Shown one piece after another: positions 1 to 8,702 of a stretch of DNA of 64,000 nt. The stretch lies in assembly GCF_013114595.1 (NCBI RefSeq), contig NZ_VTXE01000008.1, forward strand, positions 1 through 64,000, written 5' to 3'. Positions within the stretch are counted from its first letter, which is position 1; each line of letters starts with the position of its first letter. The notes beneath the pieces were generated by a model. The model searched no databases, was not told the origin of the DNA, and worked only from the letters and a program-made list of their open reading frames with translations. The position numbers and the translations under genes are program-made. The stretch is from Vibrio sp. 99-8-1 (lineage in GTDB: Bacteria > Pseudomonadota > Gammaproteobacteria > Enterobacterales > Vibrionaceae).

Positions 1-105
1 GTCAGATAATCTTGAAAGGGAATGCCATTCCTTCAATTATCTTTCTTGAACTGAACTTGTTGATGTTGCTCTGAATCCTGCATCTTGAGGTCACTTGAGT
101 ATATA
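1..105 (+). repeat. Vibrio-type palindromic intergenic repeat, copy A (right part only)
   Basis: This stretch matches the right-hand part of two fuller copies at 34024-34258 and 49404-49668. Shared blocks include CTTTCTTGAACTGAAC, GCTCTGAATCCTGCAT and the terminal GGTCACTTGAGTATATA. That terminus is the exact reverse complement of the left end of the 34 kb copy, so the full element has terminal inverted repeats. The left part lies outside the window. It ends about 30 bases beyond the stop of the LysR gene, a typical intergenic position. Confidence 0.85.
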
Positions 106-134
106 CTACATGAATCTGATTCAATTTATCGATA

Positions 135-1037
135 TTAAAAATATTCGTTTATCGCTAAATAACGATCACGGATATGTTCAATCAAAGCTTGAATTCGTTT
201 GGCGGGTTTACGGGTGTAGGGATAGACAGCATAAATGCCAACTTCCTTCCCTACCTGTTCAGCCAAGACTTCAACCAAACTGCCCTCTTGCAAATCTTCA
301 TACACCAAACAAGTCGGTACATAGGCTAAACCGTTCCCTGCTAACGCAGCTCTTCGTAATGCAGCAGAGTTATTAGAAGAGAAGTTACCGCTCACTTTCA
401 AGGTATACACGTCACTATTTCGCTTGAACTGCCAGTCAAATGTTCCGGTGCTTTCATAGGTGTAACCAAGACAGTTATGTCGTAATAGATCTTTCGGTTT
501 ATCTGGTTTTCCGTACTTTTCCAGATACTGAGGTGTGGCGCATATCACCCAACGTGAATTGAAAATATACCGAGCAATTAAACTCGAATCTTCTAAATAA
601 CCCGTTCGAATGACTAGGTCATATTTATCAGCGATAAGATCGACAAACTCATTGTCCATCGACATATCGATGGTAAGCCCGGGATGTTGTTGGCAAAAGT
701 CAGATACCGCTTCTGCCAACAGTAGGTCACCCGAGATAGTCGGCACTGACATACGAATATGCCCAGACAATACTTCGTTATAGCCGTTAATCGCATTAAA
801 TGCCGATTTGGCGATGTCTTTTATATCTTTAGCGCGATTGTAGAGAACTTCTCCTGCCTCAGTTGGAGAGAGATTACGTGTGGTGCGATAGATTAACTGC
901 ACCCCTAGCTTTGTCTCCAACTTGCTAACTCGTTTGCTGACCACAGATTTGGTAATATCATTCAGCTCAGCCACTTTGCTAAAAGAGCCGTTTTCAATTA
1001 CCTGGGTAAACAAGACTAAGTCATCAATATCTGGCAT
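135..1037 (-). CDS. LysR-family transcriptional regulator, last gene of the lut operon
   Basis: This 300-residue protein has the LysR plan: an N-terminal winged helix-turn-helix (about residues 1-60, with the FSKVAELNDITKSVVSKRVSKLE recognition region starting near residue 19), a linker helix, and a periplasmic-binding-like effector domain from about residue 90. Its length is normal for the family. It lies 15 bases downstream of lutC on the same strand, so it is probably cotranscribed with lutABC. Known lut operons usually carry a GntR regulator (LutR), so a LysR partner is a variation. I infer that it responds to lactate or a related 2-hydroxy acid. The effector and targets cannot be read from the sequence. 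Confidence 0.88.
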   Translation of the reverse strand: MPDIDDLVLFTQVIENGSFSKVAELNDITKSVVSKRVSKLETKLGVQLIYRTTRNLSPTEAGEVLYNRAKDIKDIAKSAFNAINGYNEVLSGHIRMSVPTISGDLLLAEAVSDFCQQHPGLTIDMSMDNEFVDLIADKYDLVIRTGYLEDSSLIARYIFNSRWVICATPQYLEKYGKPDKPKDLLRHNCLGYTYESTGTFDWQFKRNSDVYTLKVSGNFSSNNSAALRRAALAGNGLAYVPTCLVYEDLQEGSLVEVLAEQVGKEVGIYAVYPYTRKPAKRIQALIEHIRDRYLAINEYF

Positions 1038-1052
1038 AAGAAGTACTCTTAG

Positions 1053-1832
1053 TTACATATCATCAATTATAATATATGTCGCATAAACAGGGCCATGAAC
1101 CCCTACTACTTTTATCAGTTCAATATCCGCTGTAGAGCTTGGTCCTGAAATAAAGTTAACGCAAGAAGGCATTCTCTCTCCCGCGGCGGCTTTTTGATGC
1201 AGTACCGCCGTGGCTTGGGTCAACCGTGCAAACAACGTACTTTTAGCAACAACAAATATCGATGCTTCAGGTAACAAGCTCACCGCTCTCCCCTGTTGAG
1301 GGTTACTATGCAGCACCATAGTACCAGACTCTGCTAACGCTTGTTCAGCATAAACAATACCAACCTTCGCTCGTTCAGCCAGCTCAATATTGCGCTGATA
1401 GCCGATAGCCGCTTGCCAAGTATTAATATCATATTGTTCAGACTCGATAGAGCATTCAGGGATCAACGCCAACAATCTTGGGTCGGCGGACAACAGCACT
1501 TCCGCTTTATTTGTCTCTTTATTTTGTTCAGAGAGCGAGTCCACCGTACAATATTGCTCACATACTTTTGTGATAGCTGTAGAGATAGACTCTTTTGTTA
1601 CCACAATGGCTTGCGACGCCAAATTGGTTTGAGTATAGGCCAGCAGCACCTCTTTTAACTCATCTTTAGAGTAATCAGACATTACCTGATGGTGGCAATT
1701 ATGTCGCAAAGCGGGTCTCTCAACCGGCTCAATATTTTTTTCACGTCCGAGTTTCTGAGCAATATTGTCCAAAAATGAATTGCGGTTGTAAATGCGTTCA
1801 GCATCCTCTGTTAACAAAGCGTTTGACATCAT
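1053..1832 (-). CDS. lutC: LutC-like lactate utilization protein C (LUD domain)
   Basis: A 259-residue LUD-domain protein with the family's characteristic ending (AGERMPSCVNFISGPSSTADIE, then GVHGP near the C-terminus). In Bacillus and other bacteria LutC works with LutA and LutB as a cytoplasmic iron-sulfur complex that oxidises L-lactate to pyruvate. The gene follows lutB by 6 bases. An AGGAG ribosome binding site lies only 3 bases before the first ATG but 6 bases before the second, so the true start is probably 1829. The operon order lutA-lutB-lutC is conserved. Assignment to the family is firm; lactate as the exact substrate is inferred from family and context. Confidence 0.9.
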   Translation of the reverse strand: MMSNALLTEDAERIYNRNSFLDNIAQKLGREKNIEPVERPALRHNCHHQVMSDYSKDELKEVLLAYTQTNLASQAIVVTKESISTAITKVCEQYCTVDSLSEQNKETNKAEVLLSADPRLLALIPECSIESEQYDINTWQAAIGYQRNIELAERAKVGIVYAEQALAESGTMVLHSNPQQGRAVSLLPEASIFVVAKSTLFARLTQATAVLHQKAAAGERMPSCVNFISGPSSTADIELIKVVGVHGPVYATYIIIDDM

Positions 1833-1838
1833 AGGCTC

Positions 1839-3254
1839 CTATTTCTTTTGATGAGATTTAAACCAACTACGGAACGACTCACCATCAGGCTCTGGTAAAT
1901 CCCTTGCTTCTGTCCATTCACTCGTTGCACCAATATTAATAGGCATTTTGCCATTCTTAATCAGACTACTTGCTACAGACGCTCCCACTTTTACCGTACT
2001 ATTCCACAGTATTGGGCGAGCATTAATGAAGTTAAATGCTGAAACGGTGGCTCTTTCTAGCGCAGGGGTAATATTCTGTTCAGCCATTTTTTGTCTATGT
2101 TTGAGGATCAAATCAGATAGAGGAATCTTCACCGGACAAACATCATTACAAGATTGGCACAAGCTACAAGCGTACGGCAGATCTTTAAAATCTTCATAAC
2201 CGCCTAATAGAGGAGAAAGCACTGCACCAATAGGGCCAGAATAAATTGAGCCATATGACTGACCACCAATATGCCGGTAAGCAGGACAAGTATTTACACA
2301 TGCGGCACAACGAACACAACGAAGAATATCTTTAAATTCAGAGCCTAAGATCTCAGAGCGACCATTATCAACGATAACTAAATGAAACTCTTCTGGTCCA
2401 TCGCAATGTTCATCTTCTCTTGGTCCAGTCAGCGCAGTTACATACCCCGTCAACGGAATACCAACCGCACTCCGGCACAATAAACTAATGACAATATCCA
2501 ACTCTTCGAAGGTAGGAACAATACGTTCCATTCCCATTACCGCAATATGGGTCTTCGGTAAACTGGTGGCCAAACGCGCATTACCTTCGTTGGTAACCAA
2601 ACTAATGGTTCCTGATTCTGCTACTGCAAAATTACACCCTGTGATGCCAATATCTGCTTCTAAAAAGTCATGACGAATATAATCACGAACAAACTGTGTC
2701 ATCTCTTCTGGATCATTGCTGCCCTGATAACCAATTTTATCTTTAAAAATGTCACGGATTTGGGTTCGATTTTTGTGCAACGCAGGAACCACAATATGAG
2801 AAGGAGGATCGCAATCATCGACCTGCAAAATGTATTCACCTAGATCGGTTTCTACCACCTCGCAATCGTTTTGTTGAATCACTCGGTTAAGGTCTATTTC
2901 TTCCGTTACCATCGACTTAGATTTAACGACCTTCTTGGCATTTTTCTTTTGCACGATGGATTCGATGTAATCCGTTGCCTGTTCGGCTGTTTTTGCAAAG
3001 AAAACATGTCCGCCGTTCTTAGCCACATTGTCGCTAAGCTGTTGCAGGTAATAATCTAAATTTTCAAGTACATGGTTACGGATATCCATACCCATTTCAC
3101 GCCACTCTTCCCAGTTACCAAGCTTATCTGCGGCAATCTGACGGTTAGCAAACATTCGTTCCTGAGCATTTGCGACAGACTGACGCATAAACTCATCTTT
3201 CATCTGCACATTGATACGTTCACGAAACTGCTTATTGCTGGTTTTCATCGACAT
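1839..3254 (-). CDS. lutB: LutB-like iron-sulfur subunit of lactate oxidation complex
   Basis: This 471-residue protein combines a LUD domain (about residues 70-300) with a ferredoxin-like module holding two 4Fe-4S motifs: [12 protein letters not shown] and [12 protein letters not shown] near residues 310-375. This is the LutB/YkgF architecture and normal length. It is thought to pass electrons from lactate oxidation within the LutABC complex. A GAGGTGAAG ribosome binding site lies in the end of lutA, one base separates the genes, and translation is probably coupled. A second in-frame ATG at 3248 is possible. Confidence 0.92.
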   Translation of the reverse strand: MSMKTSNKQFRERINVQMKDEFMRQSVANAQERMFANRQIAADKLGNWEEWREMGMDIRNHVLENLDYYLQQLSDNVAKNGGHVFFAKTAEQATDYIESIVQKKNAKKVVKSKSMVTEEIDLNRVIQQNDCEVVETDLGEYILQVDDCDPPSHIVVPALHKNRTQIRDIFKDKIGYQGSNDPEEMTQFVRDYIRHDFLEADIGITGCNFAVAESGTISLVTNEGNARLATSLPKTHIAVMGMERIVPTFEELDIVISLLCRSAVGIPLTGYVTALTGPREDEHCDGPEEFHLVIVDNGRSEILGSEFKDILRCVRCAACVNTCPAYRHIGGQSYGSIYSGPIGAVLSPLLGGYEDFKDLPYACSLCQSCNDVCPVKIPLSDLILKHRQKMAEQNITPALERATVSAFNFINARPILWNSTVKVGASVASSLIKNGKMPINIGATSEWTEARDLPEPDGESFRSWFKSHQKK

Positions 3255-3255
3255 A

Positions 3256-3984
3256 TTACTTCACCTCACCGCTTAGCAATACATCCACTATGTGCATCAC
3301 TTTTACTGGTTTACCTTCACGACTAATTCGTCCACCAATATTGATTAAACAACTGATATCCGCACCGATTAGATAGTCAGGCTCAACCTCGGTAATATGG
3401 CGCACTTTTTCTATTACCATCTCACCGGAAATTTCCGACATTTTGACGGAAAAAGTGCCACCAAACCCGCAACAAGTCTGCTGATTTTGAATGGGTAGCA
3501 ACTCTAATCCTTCTACATTGTTGAGAAGGGTTAGTGGCTCTTCTATTACGCCTAGTTTTCGAATCAAACTGCACGATGGATGATAAACACCCCGTCCTTT
3601 AAGCTTTGCTCCTAGGTGTTCAACTTTTAACTCATTAACAATGAATTGAGTCAGTTCAAACAGGCGATCTGCCACACGTTGAGCTCGACTGGCCCATTCA
3701 GGTTCATCGGCCAAATATTGAGGGTATTTCTTAATAGAAGCCGCGCACGATCCCGCAGGGCTCACTATCGGGTAATCATTCTCTTCAAATGCCTGAATGA
3801 TATTTTTCATTGCAGGCTTGCTCCCTTCAATATAACCACTGTTGAGAGAAGGCTGACCACAGCACCCCTGCTTTTGTGGAAAAATCACTTCACAGTTCAA
3901 CTGTTCAAGTAGTAATACGGTTTTTTTAGCGACATCGGCTTTCACCATATCACCAAGACAGGTGGCAAATAGATTCACCTTCAT
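3256..3984 (-). CDS. lutA: LutA-like (Fe-S)-binding protein, CCG domains
   Basis: A 242-residue protein with two CCG domains, seen as [11 protein letters not shown] near residue 40 and CCGFGGTF near residue 175, typical of LutA/YkgE and the heterodisulfide-reductase-like iron-sulfur subunits. It is the first gene of the lut operon and should act in the cytoplasm in L-lactate oxidation with LutB and LutC. The reading frame is open nine codons further upstream to a TTG at 4011, but the ATG at 3984 has a GGGAGC ribosome binding site and begins [13 protein letters not shown], the usual family start. No lactate permease is present in the window. Confidence 0.92.
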   Translation of the reverse strand: MKVNLFATCLGDMVKADVAKKTVLLLEQLNCEVIFPQKQGCCGQPSLNSGYIEGSKPAMKNIIQAFEENDYPIVSPAGSCAASIKKYPQYLADEPEWASRAQRVADRLFELTQFIVNELKVEHLGAKLKGRGVYHPSCSLIRKLGVIEEPLTLLNNVEGLELLPIQNQQTCCGFGGTFSVKMSEISGEMVIEKVRHITEVEPDYLIGADISCLINIGGRISREGKPVKVMHIVDVLLSGEVK

Positions 3985-4765
3985 TGTGTTGCTCCCGTGG
4001 TAGAGATGCAATTAGCAAAAATGCTAATTTCAGTGCAGTTATTAAATTAGGCGACGAACACTTATAAAGAAGTATTAGTCGATAAATTTTAATTATTATT
4101 ATCTTTCGAACAGTAAATATATATAACCTTACTGTTTATCGGTTTATATATAGTCTAGCTACAATTTTTAGCTTCGCTAGCAATAAATAGTCTACCCTAC
4201 CTCCGTCACTGTGACGTATTGTGATATAAGGCTTTTACATACGAGGTTAAATGTCAAAATCACAATAAATAACAATGTGTTAACTTTACATCCATTTCAA
4301 CACCAGCATTGATTGGGTTAGTTTTGGAAACAATAATTATCTAATTGAACTACAATTGGTTACATAAAAGCCTTTACGAGTGATTGCATTAACTAATCAT
4401 TAAGTATTAGTCATTTGCTTACTTATCAGAAGATGCTTATTTAAATTCACTAGAAATATTCCATTAACATTTTTAAATATAAATCTAAAACTTATTAAAA
4501 CACTTAATCACCCTTTTATTTCCGCTAACTAAAATAAATATATTTACCACTGACATCATTACTAAAATTCGTTCCCCCCTGCTAATAACTTCTATTTCCT
4601 TTATTGATTTAATTTCCTTCATTTCGCTCATTACTGCACGTTCATTACCATTTAAATTATCCCATCGGGAAGGTATTAAAAATAAAATGGCCTTCACTGA
4701 AATTTTTTTACCATTGCCCCTCTCTACTACAACATAGACAAAGACAATGTACGGAGATAACGAAT
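3985..4765. other. Long AT-rich divergent intergenic region, lutA to YHS gene
   Basis: About 780 bases without a convincing gene, upstream of both lutA (minus) and the YHS gene (plus). It is strongly AT-rich with many short A/T runs. It should hold both promoters. A 13-base perfect palindrome is at 4204-4216. A 70-codon minus-strand frame at 4485-4697 starts with GTG, lacks a ribosome binding site and was not accepted as a gene. No terminator or repeat copy was found. Confidence 0.6.
4204..4216. promoter_or_regulatory. Palindrome CGTCACTGTGACG, possible operator
   Basis: CGTCAC-T-GTGACG is a perfect inverted repeat with one central base, about 220 bases upstream of lutA. It is followed closely by TATTGTGATATAAGG. 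It may bind the LysR regulator of the operon or a global regulator; the sequence alone does not decide this. Confidence 0.35.
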
Positions 4766-5221
4766 ATGAAAAAATGGATTAACGGTTTATTGCTGATCGC
4801 AGCCCAAGCCCTTTTCGCGACTTCTGCCTTTGCTGCTGATGCCATTTATACCGGTTTTTTCAGTAATAAAGCATTAGATGGCTACGATACCGTTGCTTAC
4901 TTTACCGAAGGAAAACCAGTAGAAGGCAATAAGGATTTCAAGATCTCTTACAAAGGTGCCGATTGGTATTTTTCCAGCCAGGAGAACCTTGATAAATTCC
5001 AAGCAGATCCAGACAAGTTCGCACCACAATATGGCGGATACTGTGCATGGGCAATAGCGGCAAAAAATGACTTTGCCCCAGGGGACCCTAAACAGTGGAG
5101 CATTGTCGATGACAAACTCTATTTAAACTATGACAAATCAGTCAAAAATCAGTGGTTACAAGATGTTCCCGGATTTATAGCTCAAGGGGATAAAAACTGG
5201 CCGACTCTACTTGCTCAATAA
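4766..5221 (+). CDS. Secreted YHS domain-containing protein
   Basis: A 151-residue protein with a clear signal peptide (charged MKK start, hydrophobic core, cleavage after AFA near residue 23). The mature part carries a YHS-type domain: GYDTVAYF, the aromatic DWYFSSQENLDKF block, then YGGYCAWA. YHS domains are found in metal-handling and redox-related proteins, and secreted single-domain forms are common in Proteobacteria, but the function of this group is not established. A CGGAG ribosome binding site precedes the ATG. The gene stands alone, with a strong stem-loop 37 bases beyond its stop. Confidence 0.85.
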   Translation: MKKWINGLLLIAAQALFATSAFAADAIYTGFFSNKALDGYDTVAYFTEGKPVEGNKDFKISYKGADWYFSSQENLDKFQADPDKFAPQYGGYCAWAIAAKNDFAPGDPKQWSIVDDKLYLNYDKSVKNQWLQDVPGFIAQGDKNWPTLLAQ

Positions 5222-5581
5222 TACTATTGCGTAAAATTATAGAGCGAACATATTGTTCAACCTTCTTCGGTTTACTGCCTTTACCGAAGAAGGTTGATAT
5301 TGTAAAAACCGATCCAGTTAACTTAGATTTCATGTAACTACGTGTGGCTTTATTCAATGTGACTATCTTCTAACTGTAGTAATGACTGTCCTTGATAATT
5401 AGTCCCTGATAATTATTGACGGCTGTCCTTTTATTTTCATGCCTTCACTCACTCTGTATCCTTTATAAGTACTGGTCTTATTAGCACTTCAGGAGCAAAT
5501 CCTATAATGACTAAAACGCTGATATGATGTACTCTTAATTCATTGAATCTATGTTAAATTCATTCTTATTTTGGGGAACAT
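5222..5581. other. Intergenic region between YHS gene and vgrG
   Basis: 360 bases with no gene seen. It holds the perfect stem-loop at 5258-5296 and a short direct repeat of CTGATAATTA-like sequence near 5391-5415. The last 60 bases are AT-rich and should contain the vgrG promoter; TGGGGAACAT just before the ATG gives a G-rich ribosome binding site. Confidence 0.5.
5258..5296. terminator. 14-bp perfect stem-loop after the YHS gene
   Basis: CAACCTTCTTCGGT at 5258-5271 pairs perfectly with ACCGAAGAAGGTTG at 5283-5296 around an 11-base loop. No T-run follows on either strand, so it may end transcription weakly or protect the 3' end of the YHS mRNA. Confidence 0.6.
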
Positions 5582-7621
5582 ATGGCCGTTGATGAGTACA
5601 ATTCTAGCTCCCGCCCTTTGACGGTAAAACTGGATGGAAAAGGTCCTTACATTATTACCGATATGACCTGTAAGGAGGCGCTGTCTGCTGGAAGTAAACT
5701 ATCACTATCACTTGTTTCTCCCGAACCTGTTCAAGATTCATCGTTAGGTAAACCTGTCGCGATTGAGTTTAATCAAGGTGAAAATAACCGCTCTTTCAAT
5801 GGGTTAATTACTTCAATTGAACTTATTGAGTACAGTATCGAGAAAGATCTCTACTACTACCGAATAGGTTCAAGTGACGCACTATCTATTTTAGCTTTTC
5901 GTCACAACCGACAGATCTTCCAAAATGTCAGTAGCAAAAAAGTGCTTGAGACTATTTTTGAAAAAGCGGGAATAAAAAGCTATATCAAAATATCCGTATC
6001 TGGCGACGGCGAGGAGCACGAATATTGCACTCAAATGGACGAGACGGATCTGGCATTTGCTCATCGTATTATGGCAAGTGAAGGTTGGCATTATCGAGTT
6101 GATCACTCTTCCTCTTCTCATAAAGTACTTATTTCTGATAAAAATCAAAGCTTTGAAAGCGCCAAAAATAGCCCTTACTCATATAAAAAGTTGGGGAGTA
6201 GTAACGAGTTCACCATAAGCAATTGGAAACAAAAAAGTAAAGTCACCTCTGCCAAAGTCAGCCTTGCTGATTTCAGCCATGAACTTCCTGAGCTAATAGA
6301 TAGTGGCGAACAGTCTTCCTCCGCATCAGCCAGCATCAATGACTTATCGAGTTACCACTATGGCGTTGGTAGCAAGGATAAATCTATCATTCGCACTCTA
6401 GCTAAGACACAAATGGAGTCGCTGGATGCAGAGAAATATGTATGCAGCTCTTCTTCTACTATTATGGAGCTCTCTGCAGGATACAATTTCAAGCTCTCTG
6501 ACCATCCAATTTCTGACAGCAATCAAGAATATGTGGTCACCGAAATCGTTCATCATATAAAAAGCGCTGAATCAGGACGAGACATTCAATATCGTAATCA
6601 GTTTGAGTGTATTCCAAGTACCACAACCTTTCGTCCTAAAATGCTAAGTAAGCCTCGTGTATCATGCGTACACAGCGCTTATGTCACAGGCCCAAGTGGA
6701 GAGGAGATTTATAGTGATGATCAGGGAAGAGTAAAAGTTCAGTTTCATTGGGATCAAAATGGTGAAAATGACGAAAACACCTCCTGTTGGCTAGCGGTAT
6801 CCCAAAACTTTGCTAGCAACGGATTTGGCATGCAGTTTACTCCACGGATTGGTGATGAAGTTATCGTTAGCTATATTGATGGCGACCCTGACTATCCCGT
6901 TATCTCTGGTTCAATTTATAACCCATCCAACAAACCACCATTTGATTCTGCAACTCAAAGTGGCATCCGCACTCGAACCACGCCAGACGGAAGCAGTAAA
7001 ACCAGCAATGAAATCCGCTTTGACGATCAAAAAGACAAAGAACAGTTCTATCTCCATGCACAAAAAGATCTATTGCTAGAAGTTGAAAACGATAGCACGT
7101 CGACAATCACTGGTGCAAAAGCCGTTAACATAGAAAAAACCTTAGATGTAACCAGTAAGGAAGCGTTTACCGCGGCCACAGAAAAAACGATGGCGATTTC
7201 CAGTAAAGAAGCGTTTTCCTTAGATTCCAGCAAAACCGTTCAAGCTACGAGCAAAGAAGATTTCTCGATTAAATCGGATAAAAACATCGCCGTTGAAGCG
7301 AGTTCAAACGCAGACATTACCGCAACGGCATCAATAACCGTAGACGGACAAGAGATCTCCTTAAAAGGAAAAACCAAAATTGCCTTAGCTGTAGGCGCTT
7401 GTAAAATCGAACTTAGCGCGAGTGGAATAAAAATTGAAGCTCCTCAAGTCAGTATTGCAGGACAGGCAAAAGCAGAACTTAAAGCGGCGATGGTAACCGT
7501 TGAAGGGCAAGGGAAAACCGACATCAAGGGAGCCCTTGTCTCGGTAAATGGTAGCGCGATGACGGAAATTAAAGCAGGTGCCATGGTTCAAATTCAAGGT
7601 GCAATTGCGAAGGTAAACTAA
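5582..7621 (+). CDS. vgrG: Type VI secretion system tip protein VgrG
   Basis: This 679-residue protein has the VgrG architecture: a gp27-like N-terminal half, the gp5 OB-fold region (GEEIYSDDQGRVKVQFHWD near residue 375, then SCWLAVSQNFA and GDEVIVSY), and a C-terminal beta-helical spike. The spike starts with three approximate copies of a TSKEAFS/SSKEAFS-type unit (about residues 515-570) and continues in short hydrophobic/polar repeats. There is no extra C-terminal enzymatic domain, so this is not an evolved VgrG. It should trimerise and sit on the Hcp tube with the PAAR protein encoded two genes downstream. Its stop overlaps the next start as TAATG, so the three genes are translationally coupled. 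Confidence 0.96.
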   Translation: MAVDEYNSSSRPLTVKLDGKGPYIITDMTCKEALSAGSKLSLSLVSPEPVQDSSLGKPVAIEFNQGENNRSFNGLITSIELIEYSIEKDLYYYRIGSSDALSILAFRHNRQIFQNVSSKKVLETIFEKAGIKSYIKISVSGDGEEHEYCTQMDETDLAFAHRIMASEGWHYRVDHSSSSHKVLISDKNQSFESAKNSPYSYKKLGSSNEFTISNWKQKSKVTSAKVSLADFSHELPELIDSGEQSSSASASINDLSSYHYGVGSKDKSIIRTLAKTQMESLDAEKYVCSSSSTIMELSAGYNFKLSDHPISDSNQEYVVTEIVHHIKSAESGRDIQYRNQFECIPSTTTFRPKMLSKPRVSCVHSAYVTGPSGEEIYSDDQGRVKVQFHWDQNGENDENTSCWLAVSQNFASNGFGMQFTPRIGDEVIVSYIDGDPDYPVISGSIYNPSNKPPFDSATQSGIRTRTTPDGSSKTSNEIRFDDQKDKEQFYLHAQKDLLLEVENDSTSTITGAKAVNIEKTLDVTSKEAFTAATEKTMAISSKEAFSLDSSKTVQATSKEDFSIKSDKNIAVEASSNADITATASITVDGQEISLKGKTKIALAVGACKIELSASGIKIEAPQVSIAGQAKAELKAAMVTVEGQGKTDIKGALVSVNGSAMTEIKAGAMVQIQGAIAKVN

Positions 7622-8196
7622 TGAAATTTTTAAAAATTCCACACCAATTCGCCAAGGACATAATGGCACTATACGAGCCAACAGCAGAAGCTCAAGAAGC
7701 ACTGACCGAAAACATGTCCCCTTATGATTGGCTAGAACAAGCAATTAACAGTGAGTTATATAGTGACGCAGTCACATTTATAGCTCACGGCTTGCCAATT
7801 AGAGAATCTATTTGGTGGGCCTGTAACTGCGCAGCGAGTCGGGATGATTGGTCGACTGAAGAAAATGACGCCGTTAACGCCGCCAAAGCTTGGGTTTATA
7901 CACCTGATGAAACCAGTCGGCGCCATGCCGAAGAGATGGCGAAAATAGCGACTCTAGATACAGGTGCCGGCTGGGCTGCACAAGCTGCGTTTTGGAGTGG
8001 TGGTAGCATGACATCACCAACCGATCCTATCGTTCCTCCACCCGCAAACTTATATGCTCAAGCCGTTGCAGGATGTATCAATCTAACCGCAGTGTTACCG
8101 GATGGTGCTCATGCGGTAGAACGATATAAGCATTATATTGATATGGGGTCTGATATTGCTAACGGTGGTAATGGCGAACAAGAAGGAGCGTTGTAA
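7621..8196 (+). CDS. T6SS-associated protein between VgrG and PAAR, DUF6931-like
   Basis: A 191-residue soluble protein with no signal peptide or membrane segment. It is rich in Trp and Ala, with WWACNCAASRDDW near residue 65, GWAAQAAFWSGGSMTSP near residue 118, and a conserved-looking C-terminal helix including AVERYKHYIDMG. I recognise it as resembling the DUF6931 family that accompanies VgrG and PAAR genes in vibrios. It overlaps vgrG and the PAAR gene by TAATG at both ends, implying equal production. A role as chaperone or adaptor for loading the tip is inferred. It shows no toxin motif. Confidence 0.7.
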   Translation: MKFLKIPHQFAKDIMALYEPTAEAQEALTENMSPYDWLEQAINSELYSDAVTFIAHGLPIRESIWWACNCAASRDDWSTEENDAVNAAKAWVYTPDETSRRHAEEMAKIATLDTGAGWAAQAAFWSGGSMTSPTDPIVPPPANLYAQAVAGCINLTAVLPDGAHAVERYKHYIDMGSDIANGGNGEQEGAL

Positions 8197-8492
8197 TGTT
8201 TCCTGCTGCAAGAGCAACTGATATGCATGTTTGTCCTATGCAAACTCCTGCCATTGTACCGATTCCACACGTCGGAGGCCCAATACTGCCAATGCCATCT
8301 ACGGTGCTAATAGGCAACTTACCTGCTGCAACATTGGGACAGATGTGTGTCTGCGTAGGTCCACCTGACAGCATTATTAAAGGGAGCGCCACAGTACTAA
8401 TTAATAATATGCCAGCAGCAAGAATGACCGATATGACAGCGCACGGTGGAACCATAGTACTCGGTTTTCCAACGGTACTAATCGGCGGCTAA
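8196..8492 (+). CDS. PAAR domain protein, T6SS spike tip
   Basis: This 98-residue protein is a single PAAR domain: MFPAARATDMHVCP at the start, repeated Gly/Pro-rich turns, PAATLGQMCVCVGPPD in the middle and the ending PAARMTDMTAHGGTIV-LGFPTVLIGG. The His and Cys residues fit the zinc site at the tip. It caps the VgrG spike and sharpens it. There is no effector extension. It ends the vgrG operon; the next 210 bases carry no immunity or effector gene. Confidence 0.93.
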   Translation: MFPAARATDMHVCPMQTPAIVPIPHVGGPILPMPSTVLIGNLPAATLGQMCVCVGPPDSIIKGSATVLINNMPAARMTDMTAHGGTIVLGFPTVLIGG

Positions 8493-8702
8493 CACTCCTT
8501 ATTCGAGGACATATATGGTCACCTCGTCCGATAGATTGAGAGATTAATGATTAAGCTCACGTTACGGCAATAAACATTGTGCTGCCTTAGGATGAATTTC
8601 GCTCTTTTATCAATATGCACCATAATTGAATAAGTTAGAGTGAAATAAGTGTATCTAGTTGCTTAGATTTACACAAAAACTCGTTCGGCCAATAGGTAGT
8701 TT

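Noticed and set aside
4485..4697. 70-codon minus-strand frame in the AT-rich region before the YHS gene
   Set aside because: It starts with GTG without a ribosome binding site, lies in very AT-rich sequence and its product shows no recognisable domain. Chance is the simplest explanation.
5391..5415. Short direct repeat TGATAATTA before vgrG
   Set aside because: It is only about 10 bases, AT-rich and not near a recognisable promoter element; too weak to call an operator or iteron.
8159..8455. 98-codon minus-strand frame opposite the PAAR gene
   Set aside because: It mirrors a clear PAAR gene; the hydrophobic Gly/Pro-rich product is an artefact of the antisense of PAAR codons.
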